This document shows, piece by piece, positions 24,101 to 32,489 of a DNA stretch of 37,373 nt (the first letter of the stretch is position 1; each line of letters begins with the position of its first letter). Below the pieces are notes generated by a model that searched no databases, had not been told where the DNA came from, and saw only the letters and a program-made list of their open reading frames with translations. A program made the position numbers and the translations under genes. The DNA comes from a virus, in IMG/VR virus record IMGVR_UViG_3300030012_004322, positions 7,231 to 44,603 of that record. One strand, given 5' to 3'.

Positions 24101-24115
24101 GTTTTCGTATATTAC
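24084..24115 (+). promoter_or_regulatory. Bacteroidota-type promoter, possibly leaderless
   Basis: TGTG at 24084-24087, 20-nt spacer, TATATTAC at 24108-24115, with GG next. The ATG at 24120 follows by 4 nt, so the transcript should begin at or near the start codon. Shares TATATTACGG with the clamp promoter. Confidence 0.5.
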
Positions 24116-24119
24116 GGTT

Positions 24120-24437
24120 ATGAAGAAATTTAAACAAATACAAACAATTAACGATCCAGCACTAGAACCTTATTTTATCACTAAAGATGAATATTGTTTT
24201 ACTGTGAAAGAAAATGTAGCACCTAATACCAGTCATTTCAGGACTCAAGGTAAAGGTAAATCATATGAAAAATCCTTATCCTATTATCCTACATTTGAAG
24301 CGGCACTAGAAAAAATATCTACATTACAATTATCTCAAAAGGAAAATTATAATTCAATTCAGGATTATCTTAAAGATTATGATTCAATTAGTAATAAAAT
24401 TAAAATTTATATAGATGGCATTAGAAGCACTGTTTGA
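24120..24437 (+). CDS. Conserved small phage protein, unknown
   Basis: Start put at ATG 24120 (MKKFKQIQTINDPALEPYFI), because the upstream in-frame TTG at 24099 would place the start inside the promoter. 105 residues. Charged helices follow a strand block (FITKDEYCFTVKENV and a GKGKSYEKSLSYYPTFEAAL stretch). No family I can name. It overlaps groES by 23 nt. Confidence 0.6.
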   Translation: MKKFKQIQTINDPALEPYFITKDEYCFTVKENVAPNTSHFRTQGKGKSYEKSLSYYPTFEAALEKISTLQLSQKENYNSIQDYLKDYDSISNKIKIYIDGIRSTV

Positions 24438-24708
24438 TGCAGTTATAGTAAAACCTATAGAAGTTGAAGAAACAACTTATGGAAATATAATTGTTCCTGA
24501 TATAGGTAAAGAAACAAATGAAACTGGGGAAGTTATAGCTATAGGACCAGGTAAACATACTATTTCAGGGACATTATTACCTACACAATTAAAAATAGGA
24601 GATATAGTAGTATTACCTACAATGGGATTTACTAAATTACCTTATGATGGTGAAGAATATTATGTTGGACCCGAAAATCAAGTTTTAGCAAAAATAAATA
24701 ATGAGTAA
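24415..24708 (+). CDS. groES: Co-chaperonin GroES
   Basis: A 97-residue, full-length GroES. DAVIVKPIEVEETTYGNIIVPD opens the barrel and the mobile loop; the IIVP hydrophobic tip would bind GroEL. A GEVIAIGPGK strand and a GDIVVLP/EYYVGPENQVLAKI end follow the family. It forms the lid over GroEL. The next gene, groEL, overlaps by 8 nt as in host operons. Confidence 0.95.
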   Translation: MALEALFDAVIVKPIEVEETTYGNIIVPDIGKETNETGEVIAIGPGKHTISGTLLPTQLKIGDIVVLPTMGFTKLPYDGEEYYVGPENQVLAKINNE

Positions 24709-26317
24709 AGAAATTACATTTGGTACAAATGCCCGTGAAGAATTAGTAAAGGGTATTGATACATTAGCAGATGCCGTAGTGGCAACATTAGGACCTAATG
24801 GTAGGAATGCTGTAATAGATAATGGTGAATCACCCCAATCAACTAAAGATGGGGTAACAGTAGCTAAATCGATTTCATTATCAAACCCAACACAGGAATT
24901 AGGTGTTAAATTAGTTAAACAAGCAGCTATCCAAACAGCAAATAAAGCAGGAGATGGTACAACTACTTCAACATTATTAGCACGTGAAATGGTAAAAGCT
25001 GGTTTGAAAGCAGTTGCACAAGGTCAAAATGCAGTAAATATTAAACGGGATATAGATAAAGCAGTAGAAAAAGTAGTAAATAAACTAAAAAATATAGCTG
25101 AGGATATTACATCTGAAGACCAATTAAAACAAATTGCTACTGTATCGGCTAATAATGATGAAGAAACTGGTGAGCTAATTGCTACTGCTATTGAAAAAGT
25201 AGGTATGGAAGGTGTAGTACATATTGAAGAATCCAGAACTGGGGAAACATATCTTGAAACAGTTGAAGGTATGCAATTTGATAGAGGTTATAAATCACCA
25301 TATTTTGTTACTGATAATAATACAATGTCATCAGTATTAGAAAATCCTATGATATTAATTATAGATCAAAAATTAACCCAAGTAAAAGATTTATTACCAA
25401 TTTTAGAGGCAGTATCTTCACAAGCTAAATCATTATTAATTATTGCAGAGGATATTGATAATGAAGCATTAGCTACTTTAATTGTTAATAAAATGAGAGG
25501 CACAATGAAAGTATGTGCTGTAAAAGCACCTGATTTTGGGGATAGGAGAAAGTTAGTTTTAGAAGATATTGCTATTACAACAGGTGGTCAAGTATTTAGC
25601 AAAGATAAGGGAATGAAACTTGATAAATTTAGTTGGGAATGGTTTGGTGAAGCTAGAAACGTAACTGTAACTAAAGAACAAACAACTATTGTAGATGGAA
25701 AGGGATCAATTGAATCAATTGAAGCACGTATTGAAGAATTACAACAACAAATCGACAAAGCAACTACACCATTTGAAATAGAAAAACTCCAAGAAAGGTT
25801 AGCTAAATTTGTAGGAGGAGTTGCTATTATTCACGTGGGTGGTGCTACTGAAACCGAAATGAGAGAGAAGAAAGATAGAGTAGATGATGCATTACACGCC
25901 ACTAAGGCTGCCATTGAGGAAGGAATTGTCCCTGGTGGTGGTGTCGCTCTATTATATGCTTCACAAATATTAAGACGCAACCAAACAGGAAGTGCTATAG
26001 TTAGACGTGCATGTAGAATGCCATTTAATCAAATATTAGTTAATGCTGGATATGAGACAACTGAAGCACAAATGTTAGGTAAATATAACTTAGTAGAATC
26101 AGGCAACGATGTTTGGGCTGGGATTAATGTTGAAACTGGAGAAGTTATTAATATGAAGGAATCAGGTATTATTGATCCTACTAAAGTAACTAGAACAGCT
26201 CTACAAAATGCTGCCTCAATAGCAGGTACAATATTACTTACAGAATGTACAGTAGTAGATGAACCCAAAGAAGATAAACAACAACCACAATTAGACCCTA
26301 TGATGGGAATGATGTAA
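24701..26317 (+). CDS. groEL: Chaperonin GroEL
   Basis: A 538-residue complete GroEL. ATP-site residues are present: [12 protein letters not shown] (30-40), D50 (TKDGVTV), D85 (GDGTTT, 84-89), and the DDALHAT aspartate at the position of E. coli D398. The distal blocks [11 protein letters not shown] and [19 protein letters not shown] are intact. The tail (DPMMGMM) is a shortened GGM repeat. Encoding both chaperonin halves is unusual for a phage; T4 supplies only a GroES substitute (gp31). The likely client is the capsid or tail protein, which is inference. Confidence 0.97.
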   Translation: MSKEITFGTNAREELVKGIDTLADAVVATLGPNGRNAVIDNGESPQSTKDGVTVAKSISLSNPTQELGVKLVKQAAIQTANKAGDGTTTSTLLAREMVKAGLKAVAQGQNAVNIKRDIDKAVEKVVNKLKNIAEDITSEDQLKQIATVSANNDEETGELIATAIEKVGMEGVVHIEESRTGETYLETVEGMQFDRGYKSPYFVTDNNTMSSVLENPMILIIDQKLTQVKDLLPILEAVSSQAKSLLIIAEDIDNEALATLIVNKMRGTMKVCAVKAPDFGDRRKLVLEDIAITTGGQVFSKDKGMKLDKFSWEWFGEARNVTVTKEQTTIVDGKGSIESIEARIEELQQQIDKATTPFEIEKLQERLAKFVGGVAIIHVGGATETEMREKKDRVDDALHATKAAIEEGIVPGGGVALLYASQILRRNQTGSAIVRRACRMPFNQILVNAGYETTEAQMLGKYNLVESGNDVWAGINVETGEVINMKESGIIDPTKVTRTALQNAASIAGTILLTECTVVDEPKEDKQQPQLDPMMGMM

Positions 26318-26335
26318 ATTTAAATTTAATTAATT

Positions 26336-26503
26336 ATGACAAAGCAAGAAATTTTCGAACAAATTGATGCACTGTATGAAACATTTAAAGCAGAGCATGG
26401 TACAACTACTAAAGCTGGAGCACAAAGAGCTCGTAAAGCTATTGGTAGTATCAAGAAATTAGTAACAGATTATAGAAAAGCTTCAGTAAATGAAAGCAAA
26501 TAA
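26336..26503 (+). CDS. Hc1-like histone-H1-type small protein
   Basis: A 55-codon gene. It reads MTKQEIFEQIDALYETFKAE, then HGTTTKAGAQRARKAIGSIK, then KLVTDYRKASVNESK. The K-AGAQRARKAIGSIKKLV block matches the KAAGTRVRK-type helix of the small histone-H1-like (Hc1) proteins common in Bacteroidota. These bind DNA and compact chromosomes. It starts 18 nt after groEL and its end overlaps the next gene by 14 nt. It could help package or coat phage DNA, or act on the host nucleoid. Assignment by pattern, without an alignment. Confidence 0.6.
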   Translation: MTKQEIFEQIDALYETFKAEHGTTTKAGAQRARKAIGSIKKLVTDYRKASVNESK

Positions 26504-26768
26504 TCCTGAAATTAATATTATTGAGGATAACGTTCTTATTGCTAGGCGGGTGCCGCCTGGTGATAAGTGGCGTTTAGTAGCAAATGAACCTGATGGACAA
26601 GTTCATCCTACTTTAACTGATACTTTAGAAGCATATATGACAAAAACTGGATTTAAGGGAGAGTATCGTTTAGCTCCTTTGAAAAGTGAATTATTTGCCG
26701 TAAATTCAACGGAGGAAATAATTGAACCAGAACCAGAAAAAAGATATTCAATATATGGTGAATACTAA
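26490..26768 (+). CDS. Small protein, unknown
   Basis: A 92-residue product with beta-rich pattern (NVLIARRVPPGDKWRLVA) and an acidic end (EEIIEPEPEKRY). No family recognised. It overlaps the Hc1-like gene and the clamp-loader gene by 14 nt each. Confidence 0.6.
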   Translation: MKANNPEINIIEDNVLIARRVPPGDKWRLVANEPDGQVHPTLTDTLEAYMTKTGFKGEYRLAPLKSELFAVNSTEEIIEPEPEKRYSIYGEY

Positions 26769-27666
26769 AGAGAACACATTATTAAATGAAAAATATCGTC
26801 CTGATAGTTTAGATAATTATGTTGGTAATCCTAATTTAAAATCAACGCTATCGAAACAATTATCCCAAAATGATATTCAAAATTATCTATTTTACGGACC
26901 CGCAGGTACAGGTAAAACTACACTTGCTAAGTTAATAGTTAATAATTTAGATTGTGATTCACTTTATATTAATGCTTCAGATGAACGAGGCATTGAAACC
27001 ATAAGAGATAAAGTAACCGGTTTTTCATCTGTTGCCAGTATTAAATCTTTAAAAGTAGTAATATTAGATGAAGCTGATTTTTTAACAATTCAAGCACAAG
27101 CTTCTTTACGTAATGTAATTGAAACGTTTTCTCGGACTACAAGATTTATCCTAACTTGTAATTTTGTAGAAAGGATTATTGATCCTATCCAATCACGTTG
27201 TCAAACATTTAAAATAGTTCCACCGACTAAAAAAGAAGTAGCGGTCCACATAGCAGGAATATGTGATAAAGAGAATATAGGTTATGAAATTCCATCGGTA
27301 GGGAAATTAGTAAATAAGTATTATCCTGACATTCGTAAAATGTTAAATACTGTTCAATCAAGTACTGTAGAGGGCCATTTACAACTTGATGATAGTTTAC
27401 TTGTTTCATCTAGTTATATGGACTCTGTGCTTGAAGAGTTAAAACAGGGCAATTATAAAAATATAAGACAAATAATAGCAGATTCGGGAGTAGATGATTT
27501 TGAAGAATTATTTCGTTTTTTATATGAAAATGCTTCTGAATATATGCCTAATAAAGAAGGTACGGCTGCTATGTTAATAAATGAACATCAGTATAAATCA
27601 AATTTTAGAATTGATAAGGAAATAAATTTAATGAGTTTAATTCAAATGATAATAAATAGTAAATAA
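26755..27666 (+). CDS. 44: Clamp-loader ATPase large subunit (gp44-type)
   Basis: Start put at ATG 26755 (MVNTKENTLLNEKYRPD), which aligns with the T4 gp44 N-terminus; a TTG at 26722 with GGAGG at 26711-26715 before it would add 11 residues. 303 residues against 319 in T4. AAA+ motifs: Walker A GPAGTGKTT (48-56), Walker B ILDEAD (D105, E106), sensor 1 near ILTCN and the QSRC arginine finger. It assembles with gp62 and opens the gp45 ring. The upstream alternative start deserves note because SD sites are rare here. Confidence 0.92.
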   Translation: MVNTKENTLLNEKYRPDSLDNYVGNPNLKSTLSKQLSQNDIQNYLFYGPAGTGKTTLAKLIVNNLDCDSLYINASDERGIETIRDKVTGFSSVASIKSLKVVILDEADFLTIQAQASLRNVIETFSRTTRFILTCNFVERIIDPIQSRCQTFKIVPPTKKEVAVHIAGICDKENIGYEIPSVGKLVNKYYPDIRKMLNTVQSSTVEGHLQLDDSLLVSSSYMDSVLEELKQGNYKNIRQIIADSGVDDFEELFRFLYENASEYMPNKEGTAAMLINEHQYKSNFRIDKEINLMSLIQMIINSK

Positions 27667-27905
27667 TGGAACAAGTTCAACAACCACAAATTGATCTTAA
27701 AAATACAAGAGGTATAAAAACATCTGATGATAAAAGTATATTCCAATCAGGATATATTTTACGTAGAGTATCTAAATTTGTAACAGGTACAAGTGAAGAT
27801 GCTATGGTACCTATTCCTGTGTTTTTTGAACCAAATACCGGAAAAATATTAACTGATTCTGTACCTAAAGAATTAAGAGAGGAATTAGCGGATGAACTTA
27901 TTTGA
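27666..27905 (+). CDS. Small conserved protein between clamp-loader genes
   Basis: A 79-residue product (MEQVQQPQIDLKNTRGIKT...), with a strand-rich centre (SGYILRRVSKFVTG, VPIPVFFEPNTGKIL) and an acidic C-terminal helix. I have no function for it. Position between gp44 and gp62 with 1-nt and 14-nt overlaps suggests co-expression with the replisome. Confidence 0.6.
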   Translation: MEQVQQPQIDLKNTRGIKTSDDKSIFQSGYILRRVSKFVTGTSEDAMVPIPVFFEPNTGKILTDSVPKELREELADELI

Positions 27906-28308
27906 TTGGTTAAAAGAAATCAATTATAAAAAATCTCCGGTTGATTCATTTACTGATAAAAATTGGGATGAGTTTAATGCCTATATGGTACATCGATTTT
28001 TATCCATGGATAGTAGTTTATTAGAACTAGTAAATGAAGTGCAATCACTTCCACCCACAGATAAAAAACAAATATACTCTATTTATAAAGAATACATACC
28101 TAAAAATAATAAATGGAATAAGTATATTAAATCAACAGTTAAACAACCTAATAAAGATTTAATTCAATATTTAAAAAATTATTTTAAATTGTCATCTAGA
28201 GAAATTCTAGATTACATAAATATTTTGTCCAAGAATCAGATTATTAGTATATTATCCCAATTAGGAATTGAAGATAAAGAAATAAAAAAACTTTTAAAAC
28301 GTGGATAA
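27892..28308 (+). CDS. 62: Clamp-loader small subunit (gp62-type)
   Basis: A 138-residue protein. The MNLFDWLKEINYKKSP start, the VHRFLSMD block, the LPPTDKKQIYSIYKEYIPK block and an N-terminal-like helical end match cyanophage and other marine gp62 proteins as I recall them (which begin with a xxFDWLK motif). gp62 is the non-ATPase subunit of the clamp loader. It sits in the same unit as gp44. T4 gp62 is longer (187 aa). Confidence 0.75.
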   Translation: MNLFDWLKEINYKKSPVDSFTDKNWDEFNAYMVHRFLSMDSSLLELVNEVQSLPPTDKKQIYSIYKEYIPKNNKWNKYIKSTVKQPNKDLIQYLKNYFKLSSREILDYINILSKNQIISILSQLGIEDKEIKKLLKRG

Positions 28309-29212
28309 AGCTTATATTCTCCATGCTAATGAAAAATATTTTGATATAGTATCTACTTGTATCAAATCAATTAGAGAATATAGTAATTTACCTATTTACT
28401 TATATTTAATTAATAGTAGTAAAAAATATAATACAGATAATGTTACTACTATTAGATGGAATATATCATTAACAGACTTAGATGATAGGTACTTAACAGC
28501 AGATGAAAATTTTTATATTAATAGAAGTAGCAGTGAAATTTATAATATTTTAATTCAAAAACCATTAATAACTAAACATGCTTTAAAAAACTTTGCTGAT
28601 GTAGTAGCATATATTGATAGTGATTCTATTGCTACCCCGTATGTAGAAAATATATTTAATTTTAATGTTGATAATTCAGCTTATCCCTATTTTGGAGAAG
28701 GAATTTATGATTATCTTCATTATAATGGTAAAGGAGGGGCAATGGATAGGAATGATTTAAGTACTACTTTAGAACATCCTGTTAGTGAATTATTTAAATT
28801 TGACCAATATAAAAGATTAGATCAAAGGTATAGACAAACAGGTTACTTTATAGCAAATAAAAATAATATTGATTTTTTAGAGGAATGGTATTGGATGTGT
28901 AATCATCCTTTAATTTTAAAAAATAATTCACATTATGCCCCTTTCCACGAGGAAACTATACTTAACCCACTACTTTGGGAAAAAGAATTTTATAATGGCT
29001 TGCCTCTCATATATATTAATGGTACATTACCCACAATAAATGAAGTATATAATGACTTACAATTTGTAGGTGTGCCTAAAGATATAAGACCTTGGCTTAA
29101 ATTGCCATCTAAAAAAGAATACCTACTATTTTTTCATGGTGAAAAAAGAATAGATATGATGAATAAAATGATAATCCAAATAAAACAATTATATGAACAA
29201 GGAACTATTTGA
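28301..29212 (+). CDS. Glycosyltransferase-like protein (GT-A, DxD)
   Basis: A 303-residue protein starting with GTG inside the gp62 stop (GTGGATAAA). N-terminal Rossmann-like strand (AYILHANEKYFDIVSTCIKSI), then D106-S-D108 (YIDSDS) as the metal/nucleotide-sugar DxD motif, and a HEETILNPLLW block with H/E in the catalytic domain. It is a GT-A fold, like family 8 or a related family, with acceptor unknown. It is the first of the glycan genes that dominate the rest of the window. Confidence 0.75.
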   Translation: MDKAYILHANEKYFDIVSTCIKSIREYSNLPIYLYLINSSKKYNTDNVTTIRWNISLTDLDDRYLTADENFYINRSSSEIYNILIQKPLITKHALKNFADVVAYIDSDSIATPYVENIFNFNVDNSAYPYFGEGIYDYLHYNGKGGAMDRNDLSTTLEHPVSELFKFDQYKRLDQRYRQTGYFIANKNNIDFLEEWYWMCNHPLILKNNSHYAPFHEETILNPLLWEKEFYNGLPLIYINGTLPTINEVYNDLQFVGVPKDIRPWLKLPSKKEYLLFFHGEKRIDMMNKMIIQIKQLYEQGTI

Positions 29213-29423
29213 CATGTTAATGTCCGAAGCAGTTGCCGACAGAAATAAGGCAATTTTAACTCTTAATTTATTAACTGAACACCCAGCAGGTATTGGAGAT
29301 CACTCCACTAAAGATTTTTGGGATAATGCAACCGAAGCATTAAAATTATTAGCATCAGCTGATGAAAGAATTGAAACATTAAATAAATATTTTACATCTC
29401 CAAAAGACCAAATAAATGGGTGA
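29193..29423 (+). CDS. Small conserved phage protein, unknown
   Basis: A 76-residue mostly helical product (MNKELFDMLMSEAVADRNKA), with a central HPAGIGDHSTKDFWDNA stretch. From memory similar short proteins occur in marine phages, without known role. Overlaps both neighbours (20 nt and 8 nt). Confidence 0.6.
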   Translation: MNKELFDMLMSEAVADRNKAILTLNLLTEHPAGIGDHSTKDFWDNATEALKLLASADERIETLNKYFTSPKDQING

Positions 29424-29838
29424 TACATTAAAAAAATGGGAAGAAACCCGTACTGATGAAGTAGAACTTAAAACTACTAAAACAAGAAAATTACCTAAGT
29501 ATGATGCTGTGGTTTCACTTTTTGAAAATGAATACCCAGAATTATCTAAGGAATTTAAGGATATCCAAAAAGAAATGTATAGTATGTTTGCTCGTAAACA
29601 CATGGATTATGGATTGAATAATATTGCCCTAGGAGGTGATCTAAGTAATCAGGAAGATAAAAAGTTTTCACTTACTGGTCTAACAATCAGGCTAACAGAT
29701 AAAATTTCTAGATTAAAAAACTTACTTGTTAACGGAAAAAATTTCGTTAAAAATGAAAGTATGGAAGATACGTTTATTGATATAGCCAATTATGGAATAA
29801 TTGGTTTATTAGTAGGACGTAACAAATGGAAAAAATAA
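29416..29838 (+). CDS. DUF1599 / Nmad1-like nucleotide-modification-associated protein
   Basis: A 140-residue protein. Key blocks: KHMDYGLNNIALGG, then LTIRLTDKISRLKNLL, then ESMEDTFIDIANYGIIG, as in DUF1599 (the nucleotide-modification-associated domain 1). This family was proposed from gene neighbourhoods to act with hypermodified bases, which fits the preQ0 block upstream. The acidic/His residues could bind a metal or nucleotide. Biochemistry unknown. Confidence 0.72.
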   Translation: MGDTLKKWEETRTDEVELKTTKTRKLPKYDAVVSLFENEYPELSKEFKDIQKEMYSMFARKHMDYGLNNIALGGDLSNQEDKKFSLTGLTIRLTDKISRLKNLLVNGKNFVKNESMEDTFIDIANYGIIGLLVGRNKWKK

Positions 29839-29841
29839 ATT

Positions 29842-30810
29842 TTGCCTAAAAAAATCCCTAAAATAATTAGAGAGATACAGAATAACCCACCCCAAGAAAT
29901 AAACTTTGCTTACCAGAAAAACATCTCGTATTCGCAGATGTCATTGTTTAGATCTTGTCCTCATAGGTGGAAACTTCAGTATAAAGATAAGATAAAAGTA
30001 TTTACTTCATCTATTCATACTGTATTTGGTACTGCTATACATGAAACACTACAACATTATTTAGATGTAATGTATAACAAGTCTAGTAAATTAGCAGATG
30101 AAATAGATTTAGAAGATAATTTTCAAACTAACTTTATAAATGAATATCAAAAACAATATAAATTAAATAATAATGAACATTTTTCTTCTGCTGAAGAAAT
30201 GAGGGAATTTTTTGAAGATGGAGTTGGTATTTTAACTTGGTTTAGAAAGAAAAAATCAAATTATTTTAAAAAACGGGGATGGCATTTAGTAGGATGTGAA
30301 TTACCTATTGTTATAGCTCCTAACAAAATGTATAATAATATATTGTATACAGGATATTTAGATCTTGTTTTATATGATGAAAAATACAATCAATTTAAAA
30401 TAATTGATATAAAAACCAGTACTAGGGGTTGGAAAGATAGAGATAAAAAAAATGAAGATAAACAATTTCAATTATTATTATATAAACAATTTTTTTCGGA
30501 TCAATATCATATTCCTATTGATAATATAGATATTGAATTTTTTATAGTTAAACGTAAAGTATTAACTTGGGATGATGATAATATTTTATCACCACATCAA
30601 GCATATAGAGTACAAACATTTACCCCTCCAAGTGGAAGGATTAAATTAGGTAGAGCTAAAAAGGCTATAGATAATTTTGTAAGAGAATGTTTTGTATCAA
30701 GTGGAGAAATAAAAGAAATTCATTATCCTAAATCACCTAGTAAGTGGAATTGTGGGTTTTGCCCTTTTAAAGAGGATTTAAATTTATGCGGAGAAGGATT
30801 AAAATTTTAG
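29842..30810 (+). CDS. PD-(D/E)XK nuclease with Fe-S cysteines (Cas4/AddB-like)
   Basis: Start at TTG 29842, since the conserved block YSQMSLFRSCPHRW begins 29 residues later; the next ATG (29938) would cut it. 322 residues. Nuclease motif: D174 (GYLDLVL) then D189-x-K191 (IIDIKTS). Fe-S ligands: C39, C304, C307 and C316, the one-plus-three layout known in Cas4 and AddB. Such enzymes trim DNA ends in 5'-3' direction. For a T4-like phage the likely jobs are recombination, DNA-end processing or degradation of host DNA. Confidence 0.87.
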   Translation: MPKKIPKIIREIQNNPPQEINFAYQKNISYSQMSLFRSCPHRWKLQYKDKIKVFTSSIHTVFGTAIHETLQHYLDVMYNKSSKLADEIDLEDNFQTNFINEYQKQYKLNNNEHFSSAEEMREFFEDGVGILTWFRKKKSNYFKKRGWHLVGCELPIVIAPNKMYNNILYTGYLDLVLYDEKYNQFKIIDIKTSTRGWKDRDKKNEDKQFQLLLYKQFFSDQYHIPIDNIDIEFFIVKRKVLTWDDDNILSPHQAYRVQTFTPPSGRIKLGRAKKAIDNFVRECFVSSGEIKEIHYPKSPSKWNCGFCPFKEDLNLCGEGLKF

Positions 30811-30825
30811 ATATTTCTATATACG

Positions 30826-30836
30826 TATAATAAACG
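30826..30836 (+). promoter_or_regulatory. Weak promoter-like element before RHH gene
   Basis: TATAATAAACG in the 42-nt gap, 16 nt before the ATG at 30853. No good upstream TTTG at the 20-nt spacing; so weaker than the three promoters above. Confidence 0.3.
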
Positions 30837-30852
30837 TTTTAAAATAAAGATT

Positions 30853-31038
30853 ATGCCAAACAAAGACATGACATTAACAAGTGTTAAAATCAAAAGTGAT
30901 TTATTTGAGAATTTTAAAATTGAGTGTGTAAAGCGTAAGTTTTCATTTCAAAAACTTGCCGATCGATCTATTTATTTGTATCTTACAGATGATAATTTTC
31001 GTAAACAAATTGCAACTCAAACTAATCTTGAATTATAA
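30853..31038 (+). CDS. Ribbon-helix-helix-like DNA-binding protein
   Basis: A 61-residue product. Strand TLTSVKIKSDLF, then helix ENFKIECVKRKF, then SFQKLADRSIYLYLTD, matching the RHH (Arc/CopG) order; residues in the strand would face the DNA. It could be a phage regulator. It sits alone with small gaps on both sides (42 and 11 nt), with a weak promoter upstream. Assignment by fold pattern only. Confidence 0.5.
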   Translation: MPNKDMTLTSVKIKSDLFENFKIECVKRKFSFQKLADRSIYLYLTDDNFRKQIATQTNLEL

Positions 31039-31049
31039 ATCAAAAATTA

Positions 31050-32489
31050 ATGAATCAAAGTTTTAAACATCTTCCCAAATCGGAAAGAAAAAAAATACTT
31101 TTAATTTGTGATGATATTAGAGTGCATTCGGGGGTAGCTACTGTTGCTCGGGAAATAGTAATGCATACATGTCATCATTTTAATTGGGCACAAATAGCAG
31201 GAGCTATTAAACACCCAGATAAAGGTAAAGCATTAGATATAAGTAAAGATACTGGTGATAAAATGAAAGTTGATGATGCATATGTAATGATGTATCCAAC
31301 TGATGGTTATGGTAATATTGAATTATTACGTAGTGTTATAAAAAGGGAAAACCCCGATGCTATAATGTTAGTTACGGATCCAAGATACTTTGGTTATATT
31401 TTTCAAGCTGAACAAGAAATAAGAAAAAATATACCTATTACTTATTTAAACATATGGGATGATTATCCAGCACCAATGTATAATCGTGCCTTTTATGAAG
31501 CATGTGATTTATTAATGGGTATTTCAAAACAAACAGTTAATATAAATAAAATTGTATTAGGTGAAGCTGCTAAAAATAGAATATTTAAATATATTCCCCA
31601 TGGTTTAGATACAGAAGATTACCATCCTGTATCTGATACAGATCAAGCATTAGTTAAATTTAAAAACGATTTCTTTAATAAAGAAAACCCTGATTTTGTT
31701 TTATTCTTCAATTCCAGAAATATTAGACGTAAACAAATTCCGGATGCTATGTTAGCATTTAGAGCATTTTTGGACACATTACCTCAGGAAAAAGCAGACA
31801 AATGTAAATTTGTTTTACATACCGAATTAAAAAGTGATCATGGTACTGATTTACGTAAAGTAAAAGAATATTTTTTTGATGAAAAATACTCTAATGTAAT
31901 TAGATTTTCACATAATAAACTTAGTGCCGAACATTTAAATTATTTGTATAATATAGCTGATGCCCAAATATTACTTACTTCAAATGAAGGTTGGGGATTA
32001 ACAATTACTGAAGCTATATTAGCTGGGACACCTATTATAGCTAATGTAACAGGTGGAATGCAAGATCAAATGCGATTTGAAGATGAAAATGGGAATTGGT
32101 TTACTCCATCTCCAGATTTACCTTCAAACCATAGAAAAACATTTACTAAACATGGTGAATGGGCTTTTCCTTGCTTCCCAACTTCTCGTTCAGTACAAGG
32201 TTCACCTACAACACCTTATATTTTTGATGATAGGTGTAAATGGGAAGATGCTACTGAACATTTAATTACTTTATATAATATGACTCGTGAAGAACGTAAG
32301 GCATTAGGTAATAAAGGGAGAGAGTGGGCAATTAGTGATGAAGCAGGGTTTACTGCTAAAAAAATGTCTTATAGAGTAATGGAAGCATTTACTGAATTAT
32401 TTAATACTTGGGAGCCCAGAGAAAAGTATGAAATTATAAATGCAACTGAATATAAAGGAAGACACCTAACACATAAATTATATTATTAA
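31050..32489 (+). CDS. GT-B glycosyltransferase (family 4-like)
   Basis: A 479-residue GT-B enzyme. The N-terminal domain opens with KILLICDDIRVHSGVATVAREI. The C-terminal domain has a donor site with EGWGLTITEAILAG (the E-x7-E of GT4) near residues 312-326, and an NSRNIRRKQIPDAM block before it. It would use a nucleotide sugar. It starts the glycan block and overlaps the next gene by one nucleotide. Acceptor unknown: phage DNA, virion protein or host surface. Confidence 0.88.
   Translation: MNQSFKHLPKSERKKILLICDDIRVHSGVATVAREIVMHTCHHFNWAQIAGAIKHPDKGKALDISKDTGDKMKVDDAYVMMYPTDGYGNIELLRSVIKRENPDAIMLVTDPRYFGYIFQAEQEIRKNIPITYLNIWDDYPAPMYNRAFYEACDLLMGISKQTVNINKIVLGEAAKNRIFKYIPHGLDTEDYHPVSDTDQALVKFKNDFFNKENPDFVLFFNSRNIRRKQIPDAMLAFRAFLDTLPQEKADKCKFVLHTELKSDHGTDLRKVKEYFFDEKYSNVIRFSHNKLSAEHLNYLYNIADAQILLTSNEGWGLTITEAILAGTPIIANVTGGMQDQMRFEDENGNWFTPSPDLPSNHRKTFTKHGEWAFPCFPTSRSVQGSPTTPYIFDDRCKWEDATEHLITLYNMTREERKALGNKGREWAISDEAGFTAKKMSYRVMEAFTELFNTWEPREKYEIINATEYKGRHLTHKLYY

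Noticed and set aside
24701-26317. GroEL as host contamination or a chimeric assembly
   Set aside because: It overlaps groES on one side, is flanked by phage replication genes in the same strand and has the same AT-rich codon use.
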